Notes: generated by a model from the letters alone, not told the origin. A DNA stretch of 64,000 nucleotides from PFJX01 sp963713085 (GCA_963713085.1 CAVQKQ010000020.1:62001-126000), one strand, 5' to 3'. Counted from the first letter of the stretch, positions 45,447-55,370 are shown. Made by a program: numbers and translations.

Positions 45447-45455
45447 GCTCCTCGC

Positions 45456-46859
45456 TCAGGGCTTCGCGGGCTGGTCGGCCGGGGGTGGGATGGTCAGCGG
45501 CAGGAACAGGGTCCCCTCACGGCGTTTGATCATGACCGGGATGGGTTGGCCGACGGGGAGCTGAGCCACGATCTCGTTCAGCCGGGCGACGTTGTCCAGG
45601 GACTGGCGGCCCAGCTTCATCAGGATGTCGCCGGGCAGGATGCCGGCCTCAGCCGCCGGACCGGGCCCAATCCCTTTCACGACGACGCCGGCCTGGATGC
45701 CGATGACCTGGCGGGTGGCATCGTCCAGGTCCTCGGCGAGGAGATTCAGGCGCTCGGTGCGGTTGGCCGAGTCGGTCGGCTTGTCCGGCAGGCCATTGGG
45801 ATGGAGTGTGCCGACCTGAAGCTTCAGGCGCGCCAGTTTGCCTTCCCGCAGCACGGTCAGTATCCGGATGTCGCCCGGCTGGCTGGCGCCGATCATGGGA
45901 GGCAGGTCGGCGCTGTCGTCGATGCGGGTGTCGTCCACGGCAAGAATGATGTCCCCGGGTTGCAGGCCGGCCTTTTCGCCGGGACCGCCGTGGACGATCT
46001 CCGTCACCAGGGCGCCGTGGGGCAGGGGCAGGCCGTAGGCCTTGGCCAGTTCCTGGTTGAGTTCCTGGGTGGAGATGCCGATCCAGCCGTGGGCGGCGTG
46101 GCCATTTTCGATGATCTGGCGGGCCACCGCGATGGCGGTATTGATGGGGATGGCGAAGGACAGGCCCATGTAGCCGCCGCTCTTGCTGATGATCTGGGAG
46201 TTGATGCCGACGACATGTCCGCGGATGTCGAACAGGGGGCCGCCCGAGTTGCCGGGATTGATGGGCACATCGGTCTGGATGAAGGGGACATAGTTGTCAT
46301 CCGGTAGGGCCCGGTTGAGGGTGCTGATGATGCCCTGGCTGGCGGTGCGTTCCAGGCCGAAGGGGGCGCCGATGGCCAGGACCCATTGGCCCACGGTCAG
46401 CTTGGAGGAGTCTCCCAGGGTCACGGTGGGCAGGTTGTCCGCCTCCACCTTGAGCACGGCTATGTCGGTGGGGGCGTCCACGCCCACCACCCGGGCGGGC
46501 AGTTCCAGCTTGTTGATGAATTTCACCGTGACCTTGCTTGCCCCTTCCACCACGTGGCGGTTGGTCAGAATCAGGCCATTGGGGCTGATGATGAACCCGG
46601 AACCCAGGCTGGCGCTATGGGGGGGCAGGGGACTGCCAGAATGGCCGCGGGGCTCGGTCTCCTCCCCCTCGGCCGGCATGTCGCGCAGCACATGGACGTT
46701 GACCACAGCGCGGCCCTGGCTGGCGACGATGGCGGAGAAGTCGGGCAGGCCGGCGGGGGCCAAGGCCGGCGCCGGCTCCTCGGCCCGGGCAAGGCTTGGC
46801 TGTGCGGCGAGAAGGGCGATCGACTGGACCAGGACTAGGAGGGTGGGCAGGGTCTTCAT
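45456..46859 (-). CDS. Periplasmic Deg/HtrA-family serine protease
   Basis: The 467-residue protein has a signal peptide (PTLLVLVQSIALLAAQPSLA) and a trypsin-like domain with the triad His102 (TNRHVVEG), Asp132 (TDIAVLK) and Ser205 (NPGNSGGPL). Two PDZ domains follow, with PGEKAGLQPGDIILAVDD and AGILPGDILMKLGRQSLDN. This is the DegP/DegQ/MucD layout and length. Such proteins degrade and chaperone misfolded envelope proteins. The gene is alone on its strand between the efflux operon and the FtsH-like operon. No algU-mucAB genes are visible, so DegP, DegQ and MucD cannot be told apart. Confidence 0.93.
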   Translation of the reverse strand: MKTLPTLLVLVQSIALLAAQPSLARAEEPAPALAPAGLPDFSAIVASQGRAVVNVHVLRDMPAEGEETEPRGHSGSPLPPHSASLGSGFIISPNGLILTNRHVVEGASKVTVKFINKLELPARVVGVDAPTDIAVLKVEADNLPTVTLGDSSKLTVGQWVLAIGAPFGLERTASQGIISTLNRALPDDNYVPFIQTDVPINPGNSGGPLFDIRGHVVGINSQIISKSGGYMGLSFAIPINTAIAVARQIIENGHAAHGWIGISTQELNQELAKAYGLPLPHGALVTEIVHGGPGEKAGLQPGDIILAVDDTRIDDSADLPPMIGASQPGDIRILTVLREGKLARLKLQVGTLHPNGLPDKPTDSANRTERLNLLAEDLDDATRQVIGIQAGVVVKGIGPGPAAEAGILPGDILMKLGRQSLDNVARLNEIVAQLPVGQPIPVMIKRREGTLFLPLTIPPPADQPAKP

Positions 46860-46939
46860 GGCGGCCTTGGCAAGGTGGGCGGGACGTTGTTTCGTTGTAA
46901 TCAGTAGGGATATCAGACTTTGAGATCGTGCGGGGGCGG

Positions 46940-46963
46940 GGGTTCCCGGCTGCCCAGGAACCC
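46940..46963 (-). terminator. Possible terminator after the efflux operon
   Basis: GGGTTCC (46940-46946) and GGAACCC (46957-46963) form a seven-base-pair stem 16 bases past the stop of the outer-membrane factor gene. There is no T run, so it may instead protect the mRNA end. Confidence 0.35.
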
Positions 46964-46978
46964 GCAGTCCCTTCGTCT

Positions 46979-48388
46979 TTACTCGACGGGTGCCTGCCAG
47001 CCGCCGCCCAAGGCCTTGCTGAGGGAGGCGATGGCGATGAGCTGATCGCGCCGGGCCGCGATGCTGGCCTGGCTCGCCTGGTAGAGGTTGCGGCGGGCGT
47101 CCAGCACCTCCAGGTAGCCGGCGACGCCGTTCTTGTAGCGCAGGTCGGCCAGCTCGGCGGCGCTGGACAGGGCCTTGGCGCGGGCGGCCTGGGCCTGGGC
47201 CACCGCACGGGATTGCCGGTGGGCCACCAGGGCGTCCAGCACCTCGCCGAAGGACTGGCGCACCGATTTTTCGTAGGCGATCAGGGTCTGCTCCTGGTGC
47301 GCGGACGCCCCCCGGATGGCGGCCTCGGTGCGGCCCGCGTTGAACACGGTCTGCACCAGGCTGGCCGAAAGACCCCAGATGGTGGCGGGGCCGGAGAACA
47401 GGTCGGACAGGCGCTTGCTTTCGGAACCCAGGTTGGCGGTGAGGGAGATGTTTGGATAGATGGCGGCCCGGGCCTCGGCGATGCGGGCCTTGGCGGCGGC
47501 CAGCTGGGCCTCGGCCTGTCTCAGGTCGGGGCGGTTGAGCAGCAGGTCCGAGGGCAGGCCGGCGGGCACGGCTGGGGGCTGGATCAGATCGCCCAATGCC
47601 TTGCCGTTGGCGATGCGTCCATCCACAAGCGTCTTGGGCGAGCGTCCCGACAAGATGGCCAGGGCGGTGCCGGTCTGGCCGATCTGTTGCTCGAGGGTGG
47701 CCAGGTCGGCTTCCGTGGCCGCCAACTCGGCCTCAGCCTGGTGCAGGTCCAGTTCCGGGGCCACGCCGCCCTGGACGCGCAGGTGTTGCAGTTCCACCGC
47801 CTCGCGCCGGTTGTCCCGGGTCTGGCGGGCGAGCCAGGCCTGGGCTTGGAGGGCGCGCAGGTTGAAGTAGGCGGCGGCCAGGTCGTGGGTCAGGGTCTGG
47901 CGCACCACCTCTTGGGCGTATTCGCTGGCCATCAGGTCGGCCCGGGCGGCGGCGGTGGCCTGCCGGTAGCGGCCCCAGAGATCCACCTCGTAGGATGCCT
48001 GCAGGTTAAGCTTGAAGTCGTTGTTGACGGGCGACGGAATGGGAAAGGTGCCCACTTCACTGGAACGCTTGCGGCTGCCCTCGGCGCTGACCTGGGCCGA
48101 TGGATACTGGTCCGCCCGGGCCAGGCCGAGATTGGCCCGGGCCTCGTCGATGCGGGAGGCGGCCAGCTTGAGGTCGTCGTTGTGGACCAGGGCCTCGGCG
48201 ATGAGATCGTTCAGGACCGGATCGCCGAAGGCGGTCCACCAGTCCGGTGCGATCCGCGCGTCCGCCTTTCCGGCTGGCCAAGCGGCGGGCAGGGGCAGGT
48301 CGGCCTGGCGGGCCTGGGGCAGGGTGAAGCAGCCCCCCAGGGAGAGCAGCGCCACCAGGGCCGCGATGCGGGGCAGCGGCTTATTCAT
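46979..48388 (-). CDS. RND efflux outer-membrane factor lipoprotein (NodT/OprM family)
   Basis: This 469-residue protein has a lipoprotein signal ending in LSLGGC (cysteine 20). It then shows two related halves rich in long helices and the segments APDWWTAFGDPVLNDLIAEAL and ASYEVDLWGRYRQATAAARAD, which are typical of TolC-like outer-membrane factors. It forms the outer-membrane duct for the pump encoded just upstream. The start ATG lies within the last codons of the pump gene (8-base overlap), so the two are translationally coupled. Confidence 0.92.
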   Translation of the reverse strand: MNKPLPRIAALVALLSLGGCFTLPQARQADLPLPAAWPAGKADARIAPDWWTAFGDPVLNDLIAEALVHNDDLKLAASRIDEARANLGLARADQYPSAQVSAEGSRKRSSEVGTFPIPSPVNNDFKLNLQASYEVDLWGRYRQATAAARADLMASEYAQEVVRQTLTHDLAAAYFNLRALQAQAWLARQTRDNRREAVELQHLRVQGGVAPELDLHQAEAELAATEADLATLEQQIGQTGTALAILSGRSPKTLVDGRIANGKALGDLIQPPAVPAGLPSDLLLNRPDLRQAEAQLAAAKARIAEARAAIYPNISLTANLGSESKRLSDLFSGPATIWGLSASLVQTVFNAGRTEAAIRGASAHQEQTLIAYEKSVRQSFGEVLDALVAHRQSRAVAQAQAARAKALSSAAELADLRYKNGVAGYLEVLDARRNLYQASQASIAARRDQLIAIASLSKALGGGWQAPVE

Positions 48389-51300
48389 CGAGATCTCCTT
48401 CTTGCAAGGCCGCGCCGTGGTAATGGATGGGGCCGGGGAACAGCCTGCGCACGGTGAGGTAGAGCACCGGTACGATGAACACCGCCAGCACGGTGGCCGC
48501 GATCATGCCGCCCATGACGCCGGTGCCGATGGCGTGGCGGCTGGCGGCGCCGGCACCGCTGGAGATGGCCAGGGGCAGCACGCCGAACATGAAGGCGATG
48601 GAGGTCATGACGATGGGCCGGAAGCGCAGCCTGCTGGCCTCCACCACCGCCTCCAGGGTGGCCTTGCCGCGGGCTTCCAGCTGCCTGGCGAACTCCACGA
48701 TCAGGATGGAGTTCTTGGCCGACAGGCCGATGATGGTGATGAAGCCCACCTTGAAGTAGACGTCGTTGGGCAGATCCCGCAGGGTCATGGCCAGGACCGC
48801 GCCGAACACCCCCAGGGGCACCACCAGCAGCACCGCCAGTGGCACGCTCCAGCTTTCGTAGAGGGCCGCCAGGCACATGAACACCACGATGATGGACAGG
48901 GTGAACAGGATGGGGGCCTGGGCGCCGGAGAGCTTCTCCTCGTACGAGGTGCCGGACCATTCGAAGCCCAGTCCCGGAGGCAGCTTCTTGGCAATCTCCT
49001 CCATGGCCGCCATGGCTTCGCCGGTGCTGTGGCCGGGGGCGGGGCCGCCGGCGATCTTGGTGGCCGGCACGCCGTTGTAGCGGTCCAGCTTGGGCAGGCC
49101 CACCACCCAGCGCGGCGTGGCGATCTCGGACAGGGGCACCATGGTGCCCTTGGCGGTGCGCACCCGCAGGCTCAACAGACTGTCCGGTGTTGCCCGGGCC
49201 GGGGCGTCCACCTCCATGATCACCCGCAGCACCCGGCCTTCCCGGATGAAGTCGTTGACGTAGGCGGAGCCCAGGGCCACGGACAGGGTCTGGTTGAGTT
49301 CGCCCAAATTGATGCCCAGGCTGCTGGCCTTGACCTTGTCGATGTCCAGCATGAGTTGGGTGGCCGGTTCCTTGCCTTCGGGGCGCACCCCGGCCAGGCG
49401 CGGGTCCTGGCTGGCCAGGCCCAGCACCATGTTGCGAGCCTCCATGAGTTTCTCGCGGCCCAGGCCGGCCCGGTCCTGGAGGCGGAAGTCGAAGCCGCCC
49501 ACGGCGGCCAGTTCCGGGATGGGGGGGGGATTGAGGGCGAAGATCAGGGCCTGCTTGACCGAGAACAGGGCCATGTTGGCCCGCTGCACGATCTGCAGCG
49601 CGTGCTGGTCGGGCTTCTTGCGTTCGTCCCAGTCCTTCAGCCGCACGAAGGCGATGGCCGCGTCCTGGCCCTTGCCGAAGAAGGAGAAGCCCAGCACGCC
49701 CACCACCTTGGCCACGTCCGGCTGCTTCAGGTAGTACTGCTCCATCTGCGACAGGACCTTTTTGGTGCGCTCCTGGGTGGCACCTGAGGGCAGCTGGACG
49801 ATGCTGATCAGGTAGCCCTGGTCCTCATCCGGCAGGAAGCCGGTAGGCAGGCGCAGGAACAGCACCACGGTGGCGGCGGCGATGCCCAGGAACAGGGCCA
49901 GGATGCGCAGGGGACGCTTGACCGCGGCGCTGACACCCACCAGGTAATGGCCGGTGGTGCGCTCGAAGAAGTGGTGGAACCAGCCGAACAGGCCGCGCTG
50001 GTGCTCCAGCTTGTCCTTGTCCAGGCCCTTGAACAGGGTGGAGCACAGGGCCGGGGTCAGGGAGATGGCCATCAGGGCCGAGAACAGCATGGTGATCACC
50101 AGGGTCACGGCGAACTGGCGGTAGATGGCCCCCACCGAACCGGTGAAGAAGGCCATGGGGATGAACACCGCCGACAGCACGGTGGTGATGCCGACGATGG
50201 CGCCGAAGATCTGGCCCATGGCCTTGGAGGTGGCGCTGCGGGAATCCAGGCCCTCCTTGGACATGATGCGCTCCACGTTCTCCACCACCACAATGGCGTC
50301 GTCCACCACGATGCCGATGGCCAGCACCATGGCGAACAGGGTCAGGACGTTGATGGAATAGCCCAGCAGGTAGATGCCCACCAGGGTGCCGATCAGGGAC
50401 ACCGGCACGACGATGGTGGGGATGATGGCGGCGCGCAATTTGCCCAGGAACAGCCACATCACCAGGAACACCAGGAAGAAGGCTTCGGCCAGGGTCTTCA
50501 CCACCTCCTGGATGGAGATCTCGACGAATTTGGAGGTGTCGTAGGGCACGTCCCAACTCACCCCCTTGGGAAAGAATTTCGCCAGTTCCGCCATGCGCGT
50601 CTTTACCGCCTGGGCGGTCTCCAGGGCGTTGCTGCCCGGGGCCAGCTTGATGCCCACGGCGGCGGTGGGCCGTCCGTTCAGGCGGGCGCGGAAGATATAG
50701 TCCTGGGCGCCCAGTTCCACCCTGGCCACGTCCTTGAGGTGGACGGCTGCGCCGTTGGCGTCGCTGCGCAGCAGGATGTTGCCGAACTGTTCCGGGTCGG
50801 CCAGGCGGCCCTGGGTGATCACCGTTGCCGCAAGCTGCTGGCCAGGCACCGCGGGGACCTGGCCCAGCTCGCCGGTGGCCAGTTGCACGTTCTGGGCCTG
50901 GACCGCCGCCAGGGCCTCGCCCGGGGTCATGTTGAAGGAGGCCAGCTTCAAGGGGTCGAGCCAGATGCGCATGGCGTATTCCGTGCCGAACATCTGGGCC
51001 TCGCCCACGCCCGGCACCTGGCGGATGTTGTTGAGCACGTTGGCGGCTGTGAAGCTGCCCAGGTCCACGCCGTCCAGGCTCTGATCCGGCGAGAAGATGG
51101 TGACGAACATCAGGTAGTTGCGCCGCGCCTTGGTCACCGTGATGCCCTGCCGGCGCACCTCGTCGGGCAGCCGGGCCTCGACCCGCTTGATCCGGTTCTG
51201 GGCCTCCACCGAGGCGATGTCCAGATCGGTGCCGGTGGCGAAGGTCATGGTCATGGTCAGGGTGCCGCTGGCGTCGCTGCTGGACTCCATGTACAGCAGA

Positions 51301-51524
51301 TGCTCGATGCCGTTCATCTCCTGCTCGATCAGGGAGGTCACGGCATCCTCTACCACCTGGGCCGAGGCGCCGGGATAGACGGCGGTGATCTGAAGGGCGG
51401 GTGGCGCCACTTCGGGGTACTGGGACACCGGCAGCTTGGGAAACACCAGGATGCCGGCCAGGATGATGGACAAGGCAATGACCCAGGCGAAGATGGGCCG
51501 GTCGATGAAGAAGCGCGGCAGCAT
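48381..51524 (-). CDS. acrB: RND efflux pump, hydrophobe/amphiphile type (AcrB/MexB-like)
   Basis: The 1047-residue inner-membrane protein has the AcrB length and pattern: it begins MLPRFFIDRPIFAWVIALSI, has twelve membrane segments in two halves and two large periplasmic loops. Proton-relay residues are visible in AIGIVVDDAIVVVENVERIM (two Asp in the fourth segment). The motif GFFTGSVGAIYRQFAVTL-like segment appears as AFFTGSVGAIYRQFAVTLV. It exports drugs, detergents and other hydrophobic compounds using the proton gradient. The ATG is one base after the stop of the adaptor gene. Confidence 0.95.
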   Translation of the reverse strand: MLPRFFIDRPIFAWVIALSIILAGILVFPKLPVSQYPEVAPPALQITAVYPGASAQVVEDAVTSLIEQEMNGIEHLLYMESSSDASGTLTMTMTFATGTDLDIASVEAQNRIKRVEARLPDEVRRQGITVTKARRNYLMFVTIFSPDQSLDGVDLGSFTAANVLNNIRQVPGVGEAQMFGTEYAMRIWLDPLKLASFNMTPGEALAAVQAQNVQLATGELGQVPAVPGQQLAATVITQGRLADPEQFGNILLRSDANGAAVHLKDVARVELGAQDYIFRARLNGRPTAAVGIKLAPGSNALETAQAVKTRMAELAKFFPKGVSWDVPYDTSKFVEISIQEVVKTLAEAFFLVFLVMWLFLGKLRAAIIPTIVVPVSLIGTLVGIYLLGYSINVLTLFAMVLAIGIVVDDAIVVVENVERIMSKEGLDSRSATSKAMGQIFGAIVGITTVLSAVFIPMAFFTGSVGAIYRQFAVTLVITMLFSALMAISLTPALCSTLFKGLDKDKLEHQRGLFGWFHHFFERTTGHYLVGVSAAVKRPLRILALFLGIAAATVVLFLRLPTGFLPDEDQGYLISIVQLPSGATQERTKKVLSQMEQYYLKQPDVAKVVGVLGFSFFGKGQDAAIAFVRLKDWDERKKPDQHALQIVQRANMALFSVKQALIFALNPPPIPELAAVGGFDFRLQDRAGLGREKLMEARNMVLGLASQDPRLAGVRPEGKEPATQLMLDIDKVKASSLGINLGELNQTLSVALGSAYVNDFIREGRVLRVIMEVDAPARATPDSLLSLRVRTAKGTMVPLSEIATPRWVVGLPKLDRYNGVPATKIAGGPAPGHSTGEAMAAMEEIAKKLPPGLGFEWSGTSYEEKLSGAQAPILFTLSIIVVFMCLAALYESWSVPLAVLLVVPLGVFGAVLAMTLRDLPNDVYFKVGFITIIGLSAKNSILIVEFARQLEARGKATLEAVVEASRLRFRPIVMTSIAFMFGVLPLAISSGAGAASRHAIGTGVMGGMIAATVLAVFIVPVLYLTVRRLFPGPIHYHGAALQEGDLDE

Positions 51525-51525
51525 G

Positions 51526-52680
51526 TTAGTTCGCCTTCATGGGGACAGCCTTGACCGGCGCGCCGGGACGGGCCTTCTGCACACCGTTGACGATGACCTG
51601 CTCGCCGCCTTTGAGGCCATCGACGATGATCCAATCGGTGCCGGACAGGCCGCCGGTCTTGACCGGCTGGGGCACGACTTTGCCGTCCTGCCCCACCAGC
51701 AGCACGGCCTGGCCCTGGGCCGAGGATTGCACCGCGCGCTGGGGCACGACGATGACGTTTTCGGCCTGCGCCACCGGCAGGCGCACGGTGACGAACTGGC
51801 CTGGCAGCAATTCCCGTCCCTGGTTGGGGAATTCCGCCCTCAGGCCCACGGAGCCGGTGCTGGGATCCACCGCCAGGTCGTTGAACAGCAGTTTGCCCGG
51901 GTGCCTGTATTCCTGGCCGTTTTCCAGGATCAGGCGGACCGGGGCCTTGCTGGCCACGGCCTTGCCATGCTTGATGGCCTCGCGCAGGTTGATGAAGTCG
52001 GCGCTGGATTGGGAGAAATTTACCCAGATGGGGTCGTACTGCTCGATGGTGGTCAGGGGGGTGGCCTCGCCCCGGCCCACCAGGGCGCCTTCGGTGACCT
52101 GGGCGCGGCCGACGCGGCCCGAGATGGGGGCGGTGACGGTGGCATAGGACAGGTTGATCTCGGCCTGGGTCAGGGTCGCCTGGCTTGCGGCCACGTCGGC
52201 CTTGGCCTGGGCGTCGGCGGCAACGGCCTGGTCGTAGTCCTGCCGGCTGATGGCCTTGGTGTTCACCAGGCCCTGCATGCGCGCCAGGTTCTGGCCGGCG
52301 ATCAGGGCCTGGGCCTTGCTCCGGGCCAGGGAGGCTTTTGCTGATTCCACGTTGGCCGCGAGGGTCCGCTGATCGATCCGGAACAGGACCTGGCCGGCCT
52401 TGACGTCCGTGCCTTCCTGATAGACGCGCTGTTCCAGGATGCCTTCCACACGGGCCCTCACCTCGGCGGTGCGTACCGCCTGCATGCGCCCGGGAATCTC
52501 GACGGTACGCGGCACGTTGCGGGGCGCGACCGTGACAACTTCCACCTCGGGGGGCGGCATGCCGCCCCCGCCCATGGCGCCCCCCGGTCCGGGCTCGGCC
52601 TTGGGCTTGCAGCCCGCCAGTGCCAGGATCATCAGGGAACAGGTCAGCAGGGCGCGATAGGAGGGGCTGAGGCGGGTCAC
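51526..52680 (-). CDS. acrA: RND efflux periplasmic adaptor lipoprotein (AcrA/MexA-like)
   Basis: The 384-residue protein starts with GTG at 52680, preceded by GGAG. The lipoprotein signal ends in LALAGC. It has the membrane-fusion-protein order: a barrel-sandwich segment (VRTAEVRARVEGILEQRVYQ), a helical hairpin with LARSKAQALIAG, then TVTAPISGRVGRAQVTEGAL, and C-terminal beta domains with LLPGQFVTVRLPV. It links the pump to the outer-membrane factor. A clear promoter and an AcrR-type operator lie upstream. Confidence 0.95.
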   Translation of the reverse strand: MTRLSPSYRALLTCSLMILALAGCKPKAEPGPGGAMGGGGMPPPEVEVVTVAPRNVPRTVEIPGRMQAVRTAEVRARVEGILEQRVYQEGTDVKAGQVLFRIDQRTLAANVESAKASLARSKAQALIAGQNLARMQGLVNTKAISRQDYDQAVAADAQAKADVAASQATLTQAEINLSYATVTAPISGRVGRAQVTEGALVGRGEATPLTTIEQYDPIWVNFSQSSADFINLREAIKHGKAVASKAPVRLILENGQEYRHPGKLLFNDLAVDPSTGSVGLRAEFPNQGRELLPGQFVTVRLPVAQAENVIVVPQRAVQSSAQGQAVLLVGQDGKVVPQPVKTGGLSGTDWIIVDGLKGGEQVIVNGVQKARPGAPVKAVPMKAN

Positions 52681-52712
52681 GGGGTTCTCCAGGCAGGCAG
52701 GTGTTTCGCGGC

Positions 52713-52742
52713 AATATACGTACATTCGTGTATGTATGTAAA
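52713..52742 (-). promoter_or_regulatory. Promoter of the efflux operon with overlapping AcrR-type operator
   Basis: On the minus strand TTTACA (52742-52737) and TATATT (52718-52713) are spaced by 18 bases, a good sigma-70 promoter 33 bases before the acrA start. Between and overlapping these boxes, 52717-52740 reads as the imperfect 24-base palindrome TACGTACATTCGTGTATGTA plus TGTA. It matches the known E. coli AcrR operator at 21 of 24 positions, from memory. AcrR binding here would block RNA polymerase. Confidence 0.75.
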
Positions 52743-52791
52743 TAGCGGGGTTTCGATTACCATGGGGGAGGTTTGTTACGGATGAGGTTCC

Positions 52792-53430
52792 ATGGTACGC
52801 AGGACCAAGCAGGACGCCCAGGAAACCCGAACCCGGATCATGGACACCGCCGAACTGGTGTTTCGCGAGAAGGGCGTGGGACATACCACGCTCGCCCAGA
52901 TCGCCTCGGCGGCCGGGGTGACGCGGGGTGCCATCTACTGGCATTTCACCAACAAGGCGGCCCTGCTCCAGGCCATGAACGACCGGGTACACCTGCCCTT
53001 GGAGGCCATGCACCAGTCCCTCGCCGACGTGGCCCTGGTGGATCCTCTGGGCAAGCTGCGGGAATCCGCCCGGGGGGTCTTGGCCCAGGTCGCCCAGGAC
53101 GACCGCTCACGCCGCGTGTTCGAGATATTCAGCTTCAAGTGCGAATTCGTGGGCGAGATGGCGGAAATGCTGACCCGGCAACGGGACAGCCGGCGCAACT
53201 GCCTGCTTGACATCGCCGAGAACCTGCGTCACGCGGCGGCGAAAGGCCAGATCCCTGAAAACGTGGATATCGAAGAGGCCGCCATCGGCATCTACGCCCT
53301 GGTGGACGGCCTCATTGAGAATTGGCTGCTGGACCCGGAAAGCTTCGATCTGGTGGAAGTGGGCACCCGCCAGGTGGAGAGCCTGTGCGCCGGTTTGACG
53401 GCCCACGGCCGCGGCGGGGAAAGCACATAG
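52792..53430 (+). CDS. acrR: TetR-family repressor of the efflux operon (AcrR-like)
   Basis: This 212-residue protein has an N-terminal TetR DNA-binding domain with DTAELVFREKGVGHTTLAQI and AGVTRGAIYWHFTNKAALLQ, the AcrR/TtgR type. The C-terminal ligand-binding part follows. It is divergent from the acrA-type gene across a 111-base gap that holds the palindromic operator, so it probably represses both transcripts and is released by drugs. The ATG at 52792 has GAGG upstream. It is convergent with the ABC exporter gene. Confidence 0.93.
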   Translation: MVRRTKQDAQETRTRIMDTAELVFREKGVGHTTLAQIASAAGVTRGAIYWHFTNKAALLQAMNDRVHLPLEAMHQSLADVALVDPLGKLRESARGVLAQVAQDDRSRRVFEIFSFKCEFVGEMAEMLTRQRDSRRNCLLDIAENLRHAAAKGQIPENVDIEEAAIGIYALVDGLIENWLLDPESFDLVEVGTRQVESLCAGLTAHGRGGEST

Positions 53431-53443
53431 GAGACAACGTAGC

Positions 53444-55282
53444 TCAGGCCGGTTCGGCATCCACCGCCGATTCCTTGTGCTCGGTGCTTTCCCGCTGCTG
53501 CAGTCGCCACATTTCCGCATAGCGGCCGTTCTCGGCCAGCAACTGGTCATGCCGGCCCCGCTCGACGATGCGGCCGGCCTCCAGCACCAGGATCTCGTCG
53601 GCATCCACCACGGTGGACAGGCGGTGGGCGATCACCAGGGTGGTGCGGTTCTCGGAGACCCGGGCCAGTTCCCCCTGGATGGCCTTCTCGGTGCCGCTGT
53701 CCAGGGACGAGGTGGCCTCGTCGAACACCATGATGGGCGGATTCTTGAGGATGGCCCGGGCGATGGCCACCCGCTGCTTTTCGCCCCCCGACAGCTTCAG
53801 ACCCCGTTCCCCCACCACCGTCTCGTAGCCGTCCGGCAGGGCGGCGATGAAGCCGTCCAGGTGTGCCGCCCGGGCCGCCTCCAGTACCTCCGCCCGGCTG
53901 GCGTCGGGGCGGCCGTAGGCCAGGTTGTGATAGAGGCTGTCGTTGAACAGCACGGTGTCCTGGGGCACCATGCCGATGGCGGCGCGCAGGCTTTTCTGGG
54001 TGATGTCGCGCAGGTCCTGGCCGTCGATGGTTATGCGGCCGCCATTCGGCGGGGGATCGACGTCGTAGAAGCGGAACAGCAGGCGCGACAGGGTGGATTT
54101 CCCCGCTCCGCTGGCGCCCACCACGGCCACCTTCCTGCCGGCCGGGATGGTGAAGCTGACGCCTTGGAGGATGGGACGGCGTGGATCGTAGGCGAACCGC
54201 ACCGTTTCGAAACGCACCTCGCCCTTGTCGATCCGGAGCGGCACGGCATCCGCCGCATCCCGGATCTCCGGGGGCCGGTGCAGGATGCCGAACAGCTTTT
54301 CCATGTCGGTAAGGGCGTTGCGGATCTCCCGATAGACGGTACCGAGGAAATTCAGCGGGATGAACAACTGGAGCAGGTAGGCGTTGACCAGCACCAGATC
54401 GCCGATGGTCATGGCCTTGCTGGACACCCCCTGGGCCGCCAGACCCATCATGGCGGTGACCCCCAGGGCGATGATGAAGGACTGCCCGCCATTGAGCCAG
54501 GCCAGGGAGATTTCGCTCTTCACCGAGGCCTCCTCGGCCTCGTGGAGGTCGGCCTTGAGCCGCTCCGACTCGTACTCCTCGTTGTTGAAATATTTCACCG
54601 TCTCGTAGTTGAGCAGGCTGTCCACGGCCCGGGCGCTGGCCCGGGCGTCGGTTTCGTTCATGGCGCGGCGGTGCTGCAGGCGCCAGTTGGTCATGATGAC
54701 GGTGAAGAAGATGTAGACGACCAGGGTCAGCAGGGTGATGGCGCCGAACCAGGGGTCGTATTTGAAGAACAACACCCCCGCCACCATGAGGATCTCCAGC
54801 AGGGTGGGGCCGATGTTGAACAGGGAAAAGTTGATCAGAAAGCGGATGGAGCGGGCGCCCCGGTCGATCTCCGTGGCGACGCCGCCGGTACGGCGCTCCA
54901 GATGGAAGCGCAGGGACTGTTTGTGCAATTGCCGGAACACGTCGTGGATCACGCCGCGCATGGCCCGCTGCAGGACCCTGGCAAAGATGCCGTCGCGCAG
55001 CTCGGTGAAGGCGGTGTTGCCGAAGCGCAGCAGGCCGTAGAGCACGATCAGGAAGATGGGCAGCAGCAGGGCTGTGGAGGGGTTCTGCAGGCCGTCGACG
55101 ATGTCCTTCAGCACCAGGGGCACGGAGACGTTGGCCAGCTTGGCGCACAGCAGCAGGGCGAATGCCCCCAGGACCCGGGCCTTGTATTGCCACACGTAAG
55201 GGAACAGGGAGAGGGCCGCGCGCCACTGGGAAACGGTGACGCGGGGACTCATGGTGTCGGCGCGGATGCGGTCGTGGGCCAT
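53444..55282 (-). CDS. Atm1-type ABC exporter (fused membrane and ATPase domains)
   Basis: This 612-residue half-transporter has six hydrophobic segments in the first half and one ATPase domain with Walker A VGASGAGKSTL, signature LSGGEKQRVAIARA and Walker B IMVFDEATSSLD. The segment FHLERRTGGVATEIDRGARS with the following FLINFSLFNIGPTLLEI is characteristic of the Atm1/HMT1 group, which exports glutathione-linked compounds or metal conjugates. It acts as a dimer in the inner membrane. ATG codons at 55282 and 55252 are both plausible starts. It ends 13 bases from the convergent acrR gene. Confidence 0.9.
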   Translation of the reverse strand: MAHDRIRADTMSPRVTVSQWRAALSLFPYVWQYKARVLGAFALLLCAKLANVSVPLVLKDIVDGLQNPSTALLLPIFLIVLYGLLRFGNTAFTELRDGIFARVLQRAMRGVIHDVFRQLHKQSLRFHLERRTGGVATEIDRGARSIRFLINFSLFNIGPTLLEILMVAGVLFFKYDPWFGAITLLTLVVYIFFTVIMTNWRLQHRRAMNETDARASARAVDSLLNYETVKYFNNEEYESERLKADLHEAEEASVKSEISLAWLNGGQSFIIALGVTAMMGLAAQGVSSKAMTIGDLVLVNAYLLQLFIPLNFLGTVYREIRNALTDMEKLFGILHRPPEIRDAADAVPLRIDKGEVRFETVRFAYDPRRPILQGVSFTIPAGRKVAVVGASGAGKSTLSRLLFRFYDVDPPPNGGRITIDGQDLRDITQKSLRAAIGMVPQDTVLFNDSLYHNLAYGRPDASRAEVLEAARAAHLDGFIAALPDGYETVVGERGLKLSGGEKQRVAIARAILKNPPIMVFDEATSSLDSGTEKAIQGELARVSENRTTLVIAHRLSTVVDADEILVLEAGRIVERGRHDQLLAENGRYAEMWRLQQRESTEHKESAVDAEPA

Positions 55283-55370
55283 GGCGGATGCTCGGAATCG
55301 ATCGCCTATTCTCCCCTGAACCGGGGCGGCGGGAATACCGGGCGTGGGGGAATGGCCCGGGTCGAGCTGC

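Noticed and set aside
49947..51554. 535-codon plus-strand frame opposite the RND pump gene
   Set aside because: Antisense shadow of a strongly conserved gene, with low-complexity His/Gln/Gly composition.
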